Source: Megalonaias nervosa (lineage: Eukaryota; Mollusca; Bivalvia; Unionida; Unionidae). Taken from it: a stretch of 64,000 nucleotides of DNA. The position numbers and the translations under genes were made by a program. The notes under the pieces are model-generated. The model did no database searches and was not told the DNA's origin. It worked only from the letters and a program-made list of their open reading frames with translations. The DNA lies in assembly GCA_016617855.1 (NCBI GenBank), contig JAECUM010003682.1:54609-118608 (forward strand), given 5' to 3'. Shown here piece after piece: positions 1-7,466 of this stretch. Every line of letters begins with the position of its first letter. Positions within the stretch are counted from its first letter, which is position 1.

Positions 1-224
1 TGCATTCTAAAATCAATGGTATTCATGATTCTAAATGTCGACCAAGTATGAGCCGCACCATCGTTGTGAAATTCTTTCTTGGTTTCACGGATACGATCAG
101 TTATATCGCTGTTTATCAAAGCCAGATCTTGCATCGAAAAATTAAATTTATATTTTGGTAGTTTGTCAAGATCGAATCTTGCTCTGGAAGGTTCAATTGC
201 TGATAATCTCTCAAATTCCTCCAT
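1..224 (-). CDS. Family B DNA polymerase, N-terminal fragment (viral copy A), runs off the window
   Basis: This reading frame starts with ATG at 222-224 and runs leftward, open, to position 1, so only about 74 N-terminal residues are visible. It matches the N-terminus of the copy B polymerase (23,976 onward) almost residue for residue: both contain SAIE, then ARFDLD, LPKYKF, FSMQDLAL and DGAAH in the same order. The catalytic motifs lie off the window, so the function is taken from copy B. It is divergent from the zinc-ribbon gene that starts at 275, an arrangement identical to copy B, and the short gap between them probably holds both promoters. No stop or frameshift is seen in this part. 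The homology to copy B is seen directly; the polymerase role is inferred. Confidence 0.72.
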   Translation of the reverse strand, partial: MEEFERLSAIEPSRARFDLDKLPKYKFNFSMQDLALINSDITDRIRETKKEFHNDGAAHTWSTFRIMNTIDFRM

Positions 225-274
225 ACTATAATTAAGGCTAATATATGTTTAACTAAACTTTAATTATATATATA

Positions 275-565
275 ATGATACAAGCAAATAAAAAATACAA
301 GTGGTTAATGATAGGATTTTCTCTTCCTTGTAATAAATCATGCGTAAATGAATTCTGTGGTCAACACATGCAAAGTTTTCGCAAAGGTAGTCTAGGACCG
401 AAACCGTGTTTACGATGTGGCGTTGGGGTCAGAGGAGAAACACGGTTATGTGTGCAATGCGGTGGTAAAAGATACAGAGAGTTGAAACGATATTATGATA
501 AGAAATCGTCAGGTGAATCTCCCATAAAAGCCGCTGAAGACTATCTCGCCAGATATTCAAAATAA
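275..565 (+). CDS. Small viral zinc-ribbon protein (copy A)
   Basis: The frame encodes 96 residues from the ATG at 275 or 85 from the ATG at 308; the copy B homologue (23,641-23,892) starts at the position equal to 308, so the shorter form is favoured. It has clustered Cys/His: CNKSC, then FCGQH, then CLRCGVGVRG and CVQCGG, followed by a basic KRYRELKRYYDKK stretch. This suggests two zinc-binding knuckles and a nucleic-acid-binding role. Cys-rich proteins of this kind accompany PLV-type replication genes, but no enzymatic role is known to me. It is open in both copies although neighbouring genes are broken. It is divergent from the polymerase and co-directional with the HNH gene 30 bp downstream. 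The zinc ligands are seen; DNA or RNA binding is inferred. Confidence 0.7.
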   Translation: MIQANKKYKWLMIGFSLPCNKSCVNEFCGQHMQSFRKGSLGPKPCLRCGVGVRGETRLCVQCGGKRYRELKRYYDKKSSGESPIKAAEDYLARYSK

Positions 566-594
566 TCATTAAGACAAATAGTATTACTATATAA

Positions 595-1091
595 ATGGAG
601 CAAAATGAATTTGTGAAACATCCCATCATTAAAAATTATGAAGCTTCCCGTGATGGTGTAATCAGAAACTGCAGATTGAAAAAATCAGTCGGTGCTGTTA
701 TTAATACTGGTTATCTCATATTTCGTGCTGGAAATAAAATGTATCTATCTCATAGATTTGTATTTGAATGTTTTCTTGGGTCATCGAAGACGGACTTGTG
801 ATCGATCACATAAATTCAAACCCGAAAGATAATAATTTATCTAACCTCCGGGTTGTTACACAGAGTCAGAATTCTGCATTTGGGAATACTGGCATTAATT
901 CTAAAACTCCTAAGTCGGTTATATCTACAAATACAGATACTGGTGAAGAAATAATTTTCCCATCAGTGGCTGCGGCTGGTAAATATTTCGGTATTTGCAG
1001 GCGTTCAATAAAATCTGTAGCAGATAATATAACCAGGTCAGCATTTTCGAAAGAATTTAAGCAAAAAATTACGTTCCGGTATACACAATGA
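595..1091 (+). pseudogene. HNH homing-endonuclease-like gene with NUMOD-type C-terminus (copy A, frameshifted)
   Basis: The gene starts with ATG at 595 and is homologous to the intact 170-residue copy B gene (23,099-23,611). The first segment carries the N-terminal YEASRDGVIRNCRLKK box and ends at about 800. The second, in another frame from about 768, carries the HNH core with VIDHINSNPKDN and NLRVVTQSQN, then a C-terminal segment resembling NUMOD helix-turn-helix DNA-binding units. A single indel near 770-800 separates them, inside the core, so the product is probably dead. HNH endonucleases cut one or both DNA strands and often serve as selfish homing genes in phages and large DNA viruses. 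ATG directly follows TATATAA, as in copy B. The family is recognised with good confidence; a free-standing homing role rather than a resolvase-like one is inferred. Confidence 0.75.
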
Positions 1092-1095
1092 AGCG

Positions 1096-1138
1096 AGATA
1101 ACTCCGTCACCACTGATAGAGTAACTGAGCAGTTATCT
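1096..1138 (+). terminator. Hairpin just downstream of the HNH gene (copy A)
   Basis: AGATAACT (1096-1103) can pair with AGTTATCT (1131-1138) across a 27-nt loop, a few bases after the HNH stop codon. Copy B has the same element after its HNH gene (23,053-23,094) with the stem changed to GACAACT/AGTTGTC, so the central pair switches from T-A to C-G while pairing is kept. This supports a functional 3' end or RNA structure rather than chance. Confidence 0.45.
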
Positions 1139-1681
1139 TCGTTGGTACTACAGTCTAATCGTAATGCTTGAATATCTCTCCAGTCCAGTAATTGTTTATG
1201 TATCTCAACTATGTGGAAGTATTAATTGCAGAAAATATATATTACTAATGATGTATATTTTCCTCAAACAAAACATAGAAACCTCAGCCGTGATATAGTC
1301 CCCTTGATCATATCAAGGACGAGTCACGGGACAGATAAATCTATCATAGGCCGATATTGTACATAACTGCTTCACACATCGATCGCAGCAGACTGCATGC
1401 ATCATTATTACTATACTGAATGAACGTACACAGTTCTGTAGTAGGCGGAATGCACCAGAATAATATCGATCCAAAGCATTTACTAACAGAGTTCTGTTAG
1501 CCTGATAATACAGTATTTTAACCAAATTCAGAAATATGTGAGATTGTGGATTTTCGTGATTTATTTTATATTTTTATTCAGAAATCTGGTAGTATATACT
1601 TATCATCCTTAACATAGTCAAGGTGACATGGGGCTAGGTAACTATATGATTATTTTTGAAACGTATATTTATAACTAAAGC
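1139..1681. other. Non-coding stretch, no feature recognised
   Basis: AT-rich sequence after the HNH gene with no convincing reading frame. The only notable local sequence is the approach to the tRNA-like element at 1682. It matches the position of the spacer in copy B but I could not align it in detail. Confidence 0.4.
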
Positions 1682-1746
1682 TCATGGTCCAATGGTTAGC
1701 GCTTCTGACTCTCGTACCAGAGGCCCGTGGTTCAATTCCCCATGAC
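1682..1746 (+). ncRNA. tRNA-Thr(CGU)-like sequence with Pol III boxes (copy A)
   Basis: A tRNA-like head is visible. TCATGG (1682-1687) pairs with CCATGA (1740-1745) as an acceptor. An A box TGGTCCAATGG lies at 1685-1695 and a B box GGTTCAATTCC at 1729-1739. The anticodon loop reads CTCGTAC, giving CGU. The T stem is poor, so this is not a working tRNA. Copy B carries a homologous unit at the same site and orientation (22,256-22,322, minus strand). It could be a SINE head or a virus-borne Pol III promoter; see the findings. Confidence 0.55.
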
Positions 1747-1795
1747 TGACACTGTCGGTGGTTTGGCCCTGGGATGCCAATTTTTCTTAATAATT

Positions 1796-1904
1796 GGGGA
1801 AGTTCCCCTGTGTACACATCCTCCCGCCACGTCGAACAACGTGGTGAGTACGTTTTGCACTCGCCCGGGGTTTGATTTGGGGTGGGGGTGTACGGAACTT
1901 CCCC
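1796..1904 (+). ncRNA. Long hairpin downstream of the tRNA-like head (copy A)
   Basis: GGGGAAGTTCC (1796-1806) pairs perfectly with GGAACTTCCCC (1894-1904). Inside it the TGTACAC and GGTGTAC segments and a CACGT/ACGTGG stem add further pairing. The loop side contains TTTTGCACTC. The copy B hairpin at 22,088-22,173 has the same internal words, including TGTACAC, TTTTGCACTC and a G-rich return arm, although its outer stem sequence differs. Confidence 0.5.
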
Positions 1905-2839
1905 AAAAATAAACAGCAGGCTGATGTGAGCTCGTGACCTCACTGAAGGGTATCCACATTCAGAAAGAATGTCCGCCGGACAAAAAAAAGTCTCAGTAAG
2001 GTGCCTGTCTTAACCAATGAAAGAGTGCCTGTGGGCCATAATAAAAGGCCTTAACAAAGGACTCTTAGGACCTTATTGGTAAAGGCTTTACCGGCAGAAG
2101 GGACCCCAGTGGAATGGTAGACCGAACGTCATTGCTGCTGTTTATTTTTATTCAGAAATATATTTTTATATTTATAAATATTAATTCAGAAATATATTTT
2201 ATATTTATAAATATTAATTCAGAAATATATTTTATATTTATAAATATTAATTCAGAAATATATTAATTGAGAAATATATTTTATATTTATAAATATTAAT
2301 TCAGAAATATATTTTATATTTATAAATATTAATTCAGAAATATATTAATTCAGAAATATATTAATTCAGAAATATATTTTTATATTTATAAATATTAATT
2401 CAGAAATATATTAATTCAGAAATATATTTTTATATTTATCTGATTCAGAGATATATTTTTATCTTTATTAATTCAGAAATATATTTTTACTTTTTATCTG
2501 ATTCAGAAATATATTTTTATATTTATCTGATTCAGAAAATTTTTACTTTTATTACTATATTAATTCTGATTCAGAAATATTTTTATTATAATAAAATTGC
2601 ATTTTTTATGAAATTCAGATTTTCTCAATTTGATGGGTAAGTTACGTAACAAAATTGTGACTTTGATCAGATTTTCTAAATTTGACGGGCAAGTTACCTA
2701 ACAAAATTGTGACTTTGATCAGATTTTCTAAATTTGACGGGTAATATACCCATCAAAATCGCGAATTCAGTCAGATTCTCTCAAATATTTTTTTATTATT
2801 AAGAAATATATTTTTATTTAAACAAATATTTGTTATATA
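1905..2839. repeat. AT-rich spacer with two tandem-repeat arrays (copy A)
   Basis: About 1905-2130 is unassigned sequence with several short hairpins. About 2,140-2,590 is an irregular tandem array built on the words TTAATTCAGAAATATATT and TATATTTATAAATA. About 2,620-2,770 holds three direct repeats of roughly 55 bp built on CAGATTTTCTAAATTTGACGGG and CAAAATTGTGACTTTGAT. Copy B has different arrays in the same spacer, so this part of the viral genome seems tolerant of repeat growth. An origin of replication is possible but nothing proves it. Confidence 0.6.
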
Positions 2840-3337
2840 ATGAATCATGAAAATATTAATGCTATTATTGCTGCTATTAAGCAATTACAACACAGCGGTA
2901 TAAAAATATCTGATGAGCTTGATCCTGAAAAAATATTGAGTGATTTTGAATCATTACAATTTCAAAAGTCAGAAAATAGATATACGCAGCCCTCCGTTTA
3001 TAGATTCATAAAGTTGATCCAGCAGGCGATGTTACGATCGCTGGCAGCAATCACGGATACGCAAGTGAAATTATTTGTTCCTCTTTCACGGGCCATCGAA
3101 AAGGTTAGGTCGGAATTATCTCACGAATACGAAACGAAAAGAATTGTACACGCTCGTATAAAACAGTTGAGAGATATTATGTCGATGACGGAGTCATTGA
3201 ATGAAGTTGCGGAAGAGTTACTGGCGAAAGATAAGGACGAGTGTGACTCTAATCATAGTGAAAGTGACTGTAGTGACGTTGACAACGAAACCAATAGTGC
3301 CACCTGTAACGTTGTACCAGGTAAACAAGAGGGATAA
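2840..3337 (+). CDS. Coiled-coil protein of unknown function (copy A)
   Basis: An intact 165-residue frame starts right at TATATAATG. Its homologue in copy B (21,194-21,600, minus) has a frameshift in an A run. Shared blocks include NINAII/NINVII, ENRYT, FIKLIQQAML, QVKLFVPLS and ELSHEYE. The middle is rich in Leu, Lys and Glu in a heptad-like pattern, suggesting helices or a coiled coil. The C-terminus in copy A is very acidic and Ser/Asp-rich (about residues 128-150) and is lost in copy B. There is no signal peptide or TM segment. It is transcribed against the capsid genes and converges on the penton-like gene, with a strong hairpin between them. I do not recognise the family. Confidence 0.65.
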   Translation: MNHENINAIIAAIKQLQHSGIKISDELDPEKILSDFESLQFQKSENRYTQPSVYRFIKLIQQAMLRSLAAITDTQVKLFVPLSRAIEKVRSELSHEYETKRIVHARIKQLRDIMSMTESLNEVAEELLAKDKDECDSNHSESDCSDVDNETNSATCNVVPGKQEG

Positions 3338-3442
3338 TTCGTTTCTGACTACAGTAAAAACAAATAATTCATTAATAGATTTTTATGTGGATTCAGTATC
3401 ATGATCAAACATACTAAACCACCGTGTTCACTTTTGTAAACT

Positions 3443-3526
3443 TTTGTCTGAATTTGATAACTGATCTCCACATTTTCCATAATAATAATGATGATATGTG
3501 GTGATCAGTTATCAAATTCAGACAAA
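3443..3526. terminator. Perfect long hairpin between convergent genes (copy A)
   Basis: A 24-bp perfect inverted repeat (3443-3466 with 3503-3526) plus an inner CCACAT/ATGTGG stem (3468-3473 with 3496-3501) surrounds a 22-nt loop and is followed by a T run (3527-3536). It lies between the coiled-coil gene (ends 3337) and the penton-like gene (ends 3575 on the other strand). Copy B has an unrelated but equally placed hairpin with A and T runs (21,112-21,130). A bidirectional transcript-end signal is the simplest reading. Confidence 0.6.
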
Positions 3527-3574
3527 TTTTTTTTTTGCTTCGTGTTTTCTACGAACGCACATACAGGTTTATAT

Positions 3575-3922
3575 TTAATATTTCTGACCTAAGATCGAGC
3601 AAGTGGCCAGTCTGGTCAGTAAGTTTGAAATGTATCCGCGATAAGAGTGGATTATGACATTTAGATAAACAACATTGATTGGTTCTGATACAATCAAATA
3701 GCCTGGGGGTACTTGAGGTGTAAATGAATATAGAATGTATCCTTGTTGGGCCTGATTGGATTTTTCAGCGTCAACTTGATAACTACCGTCAATGACATCA
3801 CACACTAGATTGACAGCCATCGTTGATGGGATATTGACGATGCCCGGTGATATATGGCGACCTTCACCGTATGAATCGTTGTTGTATCGGAGGATATTCG
3901 GTGGTGGTGCTATTTTTTCCAC
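3575..3922 (-). CDS. Penton-like protein, C-terminal part in its own frame (copy A)
   Basis: The frame encodes 115 residues from ATG at 3922; the C-terminus differs from copy B because of an indel near 3,640. Key blocks shared with copy B (20,687-21,073) are MEKIAPPP, NLVCDVIDGSYQVD, GYILYSF and PPG(Y/W)LIVSEPINVVYL. This beta-rich pattern resembles the C-terminal half of penton-like, single-jelly-roll minor capsid proteins of PLV-type viruses. Its ATG lies inside the last codons of the upstream frame: ATGGAAAAAATAG carries both the upstream stop and this start, and this is preserved in both copies. It may be translated by coupling or joined by frameshifting on the A6 run. The capsid role is inferred from domain pattern and position. 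Confidence 0.6.
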   Translation of the reverse strand: MEKIAPPPNILRYNNDSYGEGRHISPGIVNIPSTMAVNLVCDVIDGSYQVDAEKSNQAQQGYILYSFTPQVPPGYLIVSEPINVVYLNVIIHSYRGYISNLLTRLATCSILGQKY

Positions 3923-4490
3923 GATTCGAGGATTCTAGGAAAGTAATTATCGATAACATCCGTGAGTCTCTGTTTTAATCTACTTGAATCTAGTTTTGGT
4001 ATTGTAAATGTTGAGATTTTTTCTTTGGTTGTTCCATAATAATCAAGAAAAGTTTTCATGAAACGTGCTCCTGGAAGTAATTTATCTTGTTCAAGCATTT
4101 TTAAGATAAAAGTTCGATTAATGATGTACATATCTGATCTGAGTTTATTTAAATGTTGTATTGTTTCAATGATATTTTTTTGTGTCCTCCTCGTAGATTT
4201 GTGATAACGATAAAAATAGATTTTTTAAATCATTGATTTTATTATTGTGTTCAAAGTCAATTAAAGCAACATATCCATCGATCGGTTCTTCATAGGGAAC
4301 TTCAACGGGTCTAAAATTGTCGTATATAATCTGTCTTGTTACTGTATCACGTTTAACGTCGGTTATAGAAGCATGACCATAACGAGGAAGCCATGTTCCA
4401 TCGGTATCAGTATAATCTTTTCCGTCCAACCAATCAAGTCTATAAGGAACACCAGGAATTCCATTGAGATAAGCGTCCGGTTTTTTATGT
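3910..4490 (-). pseudogene. Penton-like protein, middle region (copy A, broken)
   Basis: Two frame-shifted pieces (4166-4429 and 3910-4131) correspond to the continuous middle region of copy B (about 20,150-20,699). Shared blocks are the LDW/LDY-G-K/R-xY motif, LRNLF/LKNLF, and the C-terminal YFPRILESWKK. An extra A in an A run near 4,175 breaks the frame here, and another indel near 4,480 separates it from the N-terminal part. The middle region is hydrophilic and helical-looking, unlike the beta-rich parts on each side, so it looks like an inserted domain. I do not recognise it. Confidence 0.5.
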
Positions 4491-5529
4491 ATTTTTTTTT
4501 TTCTGTTGTAAGAAATTCATTTAGTTGTGGTTCTTGCGGACCTTCATAAACCGGTGAAATCTCTGGCCAACCTAACACAGATCTAATCGAACTCTGATAT
4601 ATATCTACAGCGTAATCCGGAGAATTTATTTCAATGGCAGATGACAGCGTTGGTTCGTGAACAGTAATGGCTATCTTTGATTCTTTTCTTGTAATAGATT
4701 TAGTTCTGCGTTGGAATTCTTCATTGATCTGTTCTATTTGATAACTGCTAGTTGGAATACTGACTACTTGCCAATCAGGAGTTCCATCGGGTTTATTTTT
4801 ATTTGCAAATGCTAATGAATTATTTGGTTGTAGTCCACCGAATGATTTTGACCTAATATTTGGCCAACTATAATAAACCCGTAATTGCGCTGATGCAATT
4901 TCTTTTGCTGGAATTGCGGTCGGAAAATTAATACTGAATTCAGGATTAGTTGAACTCGCTGATATCATTGTGGTTCTTACCGGAGCAGTATTAGTGACGA
5001 TCTGTTGTAATAATTCCAATGACGTTGTCATTATTATTTTATTGTTCTCTAAATTATTTATTTCCGTGATCGAATTACCCGTGGCATCGCTACGGTTAAA
5101 TACTTCATTGTAGATCTTTATTATAATACTCAATTCTTCATCAGATATTATTCCATCGTTGAGCGACGAAGAAATCATCGACGATAATTTGGAATATGCT
5201 ACAGTTGCAGTATGTAATTTTCTCGTGTACTCGTTCAATTTTTTATTTGTGCATGTATCTATCTTTTTCGCGATAATATTGAATATTCCAGCGATCGTGG
5301 TTGACGATGAAACGACGATTGTTACAACGATCGGCGCTGTCATCGTCAACGTTGATAATACTACGCCGGTTCCAGCAACAATCGCGGAAACCGAATAAAC
5401 GATGATATCAACGACAACCGCACATCTACGATATTTTTTTATTTTTGCTGTATAATCATCGATGATGGTTTTTAGTTTATTCTGCCATGTTGTTACTTGA
5501 TCGTATCTGTATCGCTGAACGTCTATCAT
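4363..5529 (-). CDS. Two-TM protein fused in frame to penton-like N-terminal domain (copy A)
   Basis: This 388-residue frame starts at ATG 5529 (TATAATG). Residues about 1-165 match the separate copy B gene at 19,041-19,547: a Tyr/Lys-rich start, then two hydrophobic segments at about residues 41-62 and 67-88, then an amphipathic helical tail. From about residue 167 it matches the copy B penton-like N-terminal domain (19,613 onward), with MTTSLELLQQIVTN, INFPTAIPA, YYSWPNIRSKSFGGL, NKPDGTPDWQVV and YQSSIRSVLGW. In copy B a stop and 65 bp separate the two genes; here no stop lies between them and the second ATG (about 5,031) remains. The last about 25 residues follow a frameshift in a T run near 4,490 and are not homologous. 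The fusion is probably loss of a stop codon, not a design. Confidence 0.65.
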   Translation of the reverse strand: MIDVQRYRYDQVTTWQNKLKTIIDDYTAKIKKYRRCAVVVDIIVYSVSAIVAGTGVVLSTLTMTAPIVVTIVVSSSTTIAGIFNIIAKKIDTCTNKKLNEYTRKLHTATVAYSKLSSMISSSLNDGIISDEELSIIIKIYNEVFNRSDATGNSITEINNLENNKIIMTTSLELLQQIVTNTAPVRTTMISASSTNPEFSINFPTAIPAKEIASAQLRVYYSWPNIRSKSFGGLQPNNSLAFANKNKPDGTPDWQVVSIPTSSYQIEQINEEFQRRTKSITRKESKIAITVHEPTLSSAIEINSPDYAVDIYQSSIRSVLGWPEISPVYEGPQEPQLNEFLTTEKKKYIKNRTLISMEFLVFLIDLIGWTEKIILIPMEHGFLVMVMLL

Positions 5530-5538
5530 TATACTGTA

Positions 5539-6534
5539 TTAAGTAATTAATTGTGGTGTTTCAGCTACAAATTCTATGCACCACCAATACGACGCTGTGG
5601 TTATTTTTTTATCGGATGGTTCCAGTATAAATATTTCTTCGTTATCTTTTTTTAATATAATAGACACAATTCCAGAAAAATTATCGGTTGAATGACGCCA
5701 TGGAAATGTAGTAAATATCCTGAATTTTGCAGAACTAAATACGGACAGCATGTACACACCAGTGACCTCCGCGGTATGTCTGATAGTGTTATTTTGCGGT
5801 GTCCATGTTGATGATCCTGATGATACTGTGTACACGATATTGCTAATTTGTTTGTGTGGAATTTTAACGATATTAGTTTTATTGATGATATTAGGAATTC
5901 CACTGATAATATCGTTGATTCTTGCATTTATATCGGTGAGATTTATGTCAACGGTTGGTGGACTTCCAAAAAATTCATTAATGGTTCTGTTTACGTTTCT
6001 GCGGAAATTCAGAAACAGTTGTACTTGATTAGTAAAATCAGTTTTGAGTGTGGTCATTCCATCTTTGATTGTAGTTAACGAAGTTGTCACTGGAATTTCC
6101 TTATCATCGACATATTTCTTCATTGCAGCGTCGAGATTATCTGTTGGTTCTCCCACGTTAGCAATTTTATTATTATTCATGTTGAGAGCGCCGTGCATGG
6201 TATCACGGAATGTTGACAACCTATCATTGATCGACACTGCAGTAATACCACTTGGAACAAGTTTGCCTTCTCTGTCATATACAGCAAAAAGACCTTCTCG
6301 CGATAATCGACTACGAATAATAATATCGTTGATTGAAATATTACTCGTCTTCAATTTTCCTTCACGGTTTTGAAATATAACAAGTTCGTTTGGATCAACG
6401 TTGGCAAGATTGTGCAGGTCAGATAATTCATCATTGATCTGTTTTGTTACTCGCTTGAGTAAATCTTAATCTGATGCTTGTTGAGTTCCGAACATTGTTC
6501 GGGCTTTAGCTAATCTTCCGTAAATATCTACCAT
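5539..6534 (-). pseudogene. Fibre-like attachment protein (copy A, one in-frame stop)
   Basis: The gene starts with MVDIYGRL at 6534 and has an in-frame TAA near 6,467; the rest is open to 5539. A fibre-type repeat is present once, LNMNNNKIANVG followed by DAAMKKYVDDKEIP, close to the shaft and collar repeats of phage and adenovirus-like tail fibres. Copy B has two of these repeats. After a helical linker there is a C-terminal domain starting at YTVSSGSSTWTP and ending in SYWWCIEFVAET, probably a globular beta-sandwich head. The head differs strongly from copy B between about 5,590 and 5,750 while the shaft and final strand are conserved, as expected for a receptor-binding part. Virion attachment is inferred, not shown. 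Confidence 0.65.
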
Positions 6535-6541
6535 TATTTGA

Positions 6542-7000
6542 TTAGCGATTATTTAAAACAGAACTCGTATATTCGTGTACAGCTTTATGAAGTGGTTCCG
6601 CTGATCTTGATACAGCATTAAGTACTGCTAGTGCTTCACGACCACATATTGGTGGATCCGTTAATGTTTGTGTTGGTAACGTTGAATACCAGATCGGAAT
6701 GTTGCCACCGACAGAATCACCAGTGACATACTTTAAAAATTCTTTTGGTGGTGCTAGTCCATACGAATCAAAATAAATAATTCCACGTGGATCAATCGCG
6801 TAAGCAACCCAATGAGTACCACAGCCGGAGTTTTTATCGAGGTTGATTATTCCGGTTTCAACGTTGTTTGGTTTGTGTGGTAATTGATCACGCATAAAAA
6901 CACCTCTGAAATTTTTTATATTTAATCGCATAGCAGCATTGAGTAAATCAAAATTGGACAACGGGAAAATCAGCGAGTCCCTGGAATTCTTAATCCGCAT
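6542..7000 (-). CDS. Adenain-like cysteine protease (copy A, open)
   Basis: A 152-residue frame from ATG 7000. The adenovirus-protease-type catalytic set is visible: His63 in GTHWVAY, Asp78 in YFDSYG, Gln111, and Cys119 in PPICGREAL. The N-terminal NFDLLNAAMRLNIKNFRGVFMRD block is typical of the PLV and Polinton branch of this family. Such proteases cleave capsid precursors during particle maturation. The frame overlaps the upstream hydrophobic minor-protein frame by 31 bp in a different register. In copy B the first part of this protease is in the same frame as that protein, so the two are probably one polyprotein originally, with a frameshift here. All catalytic residues survive, unlike in copy B, which carries a stop next to the Asp. 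Confidence 0.83.
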   Translation of the reverse strand: MRIKNSRDSLIFPLSNFDLLNAAMRLNIKNFRGVFMRDQLPHKPNNVETGIINLDKNSGCGTHWVAYAIDPRGIIYFDSYGLAPPKEFLKYVTGDSVGGNIPIWYSTLPTQTLTDPPICGREALAVLNAVSRSAEPLHKAVHEYTSSVLNNR

Positions 7001-7434
7001 CCGTATTGAGTTCCTGGAAGTCTCAGACCTAGACCTGTTCGGGTTCGTCTTCTTTTTTTCAATCCTTTCCCTGTTGCTTTCTTTGATGCCATTCCAGCAG
7101 CTGTTCCAACTGCACCTAACACAGCTGCTTTTGCAACAGCTGGGGCTGCAGCGGCTATTATTCCTGGAATAGCTGCAAGAAGTGGAAATATACCACCGGT
7201 CTTAGCAATGTTTTTGATGGCACCCGCAGAAAGATTTACGCGTATACCGGTCTTTGATTGTTTGGCTTCATTAAAATGACTGAGCTGGCGTTCTGTCAGT
7301 GATAGTTTATTCGGACCACCTACGATTTGTTCTTGCGCTAGTGATATTTTTGCTCCACATTTTTTCGCTGATGCCGACTGCAGTTTTTTAATCTGACCAG
7401 GACTCAGACTGACACTAACATGATGATATGACAT
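6970..7434 (-). CDS. Hydrophobic/basic minor virion protein, pX-like (copy A)
   Basis: A 154-residue frame. An N-terminal SLSPGQIKKLQ unit and a second related unit (KLSLTERQLSHFNEAK) look like short helical repeats. A glycine/alanine-rich hydrophobic segment spans residues about 80-115 (GGIFPLLAAIPG onward), followed by a basic KKRRRTRTG tail with three imperfect RLPGT/RIPGT repeats. This layout is common to a minor protein in Polinton, PLV and adintovirus genomes thought to be membrane-active or DNA-associated, compared loosely with adenovirus pX and pVI. It sits between the capsid gene and the protease and probably forms one unit with the protease. The ATG lies in an ATAAATG context. Confidence 0.7.
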   Translation of the reverse strand: MSYHHVSVSLSPGQIKKLQSASAKKCGAKISLAQEQIVGGPNKLSLTERQLSHFNEAKQSKTGIRVNLSAGAIKNIAKTGGIFPLLAAIPGIIAAAAPAVAKAAVLGAVGTAAGMASKKATGKGLKKRRRTRTGLGLRLPGTQYGCGLRIPGTR

Positions 7435-7466
7435 TTATGATATATTTCTGACTTCTAAATTAACGC

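Noticed and set aside
1682..1746. Functional tRNA-Thr gene
   Set aside because: The T stem is degenerate and the acceptor is short; the sequence keeps Pol III boxes only.
1650..1959. Open frames across the tRNA-like and hairpin unit
   Set aside because: They lie on both strands over the same structured DNA and have no counterpart in copy B.
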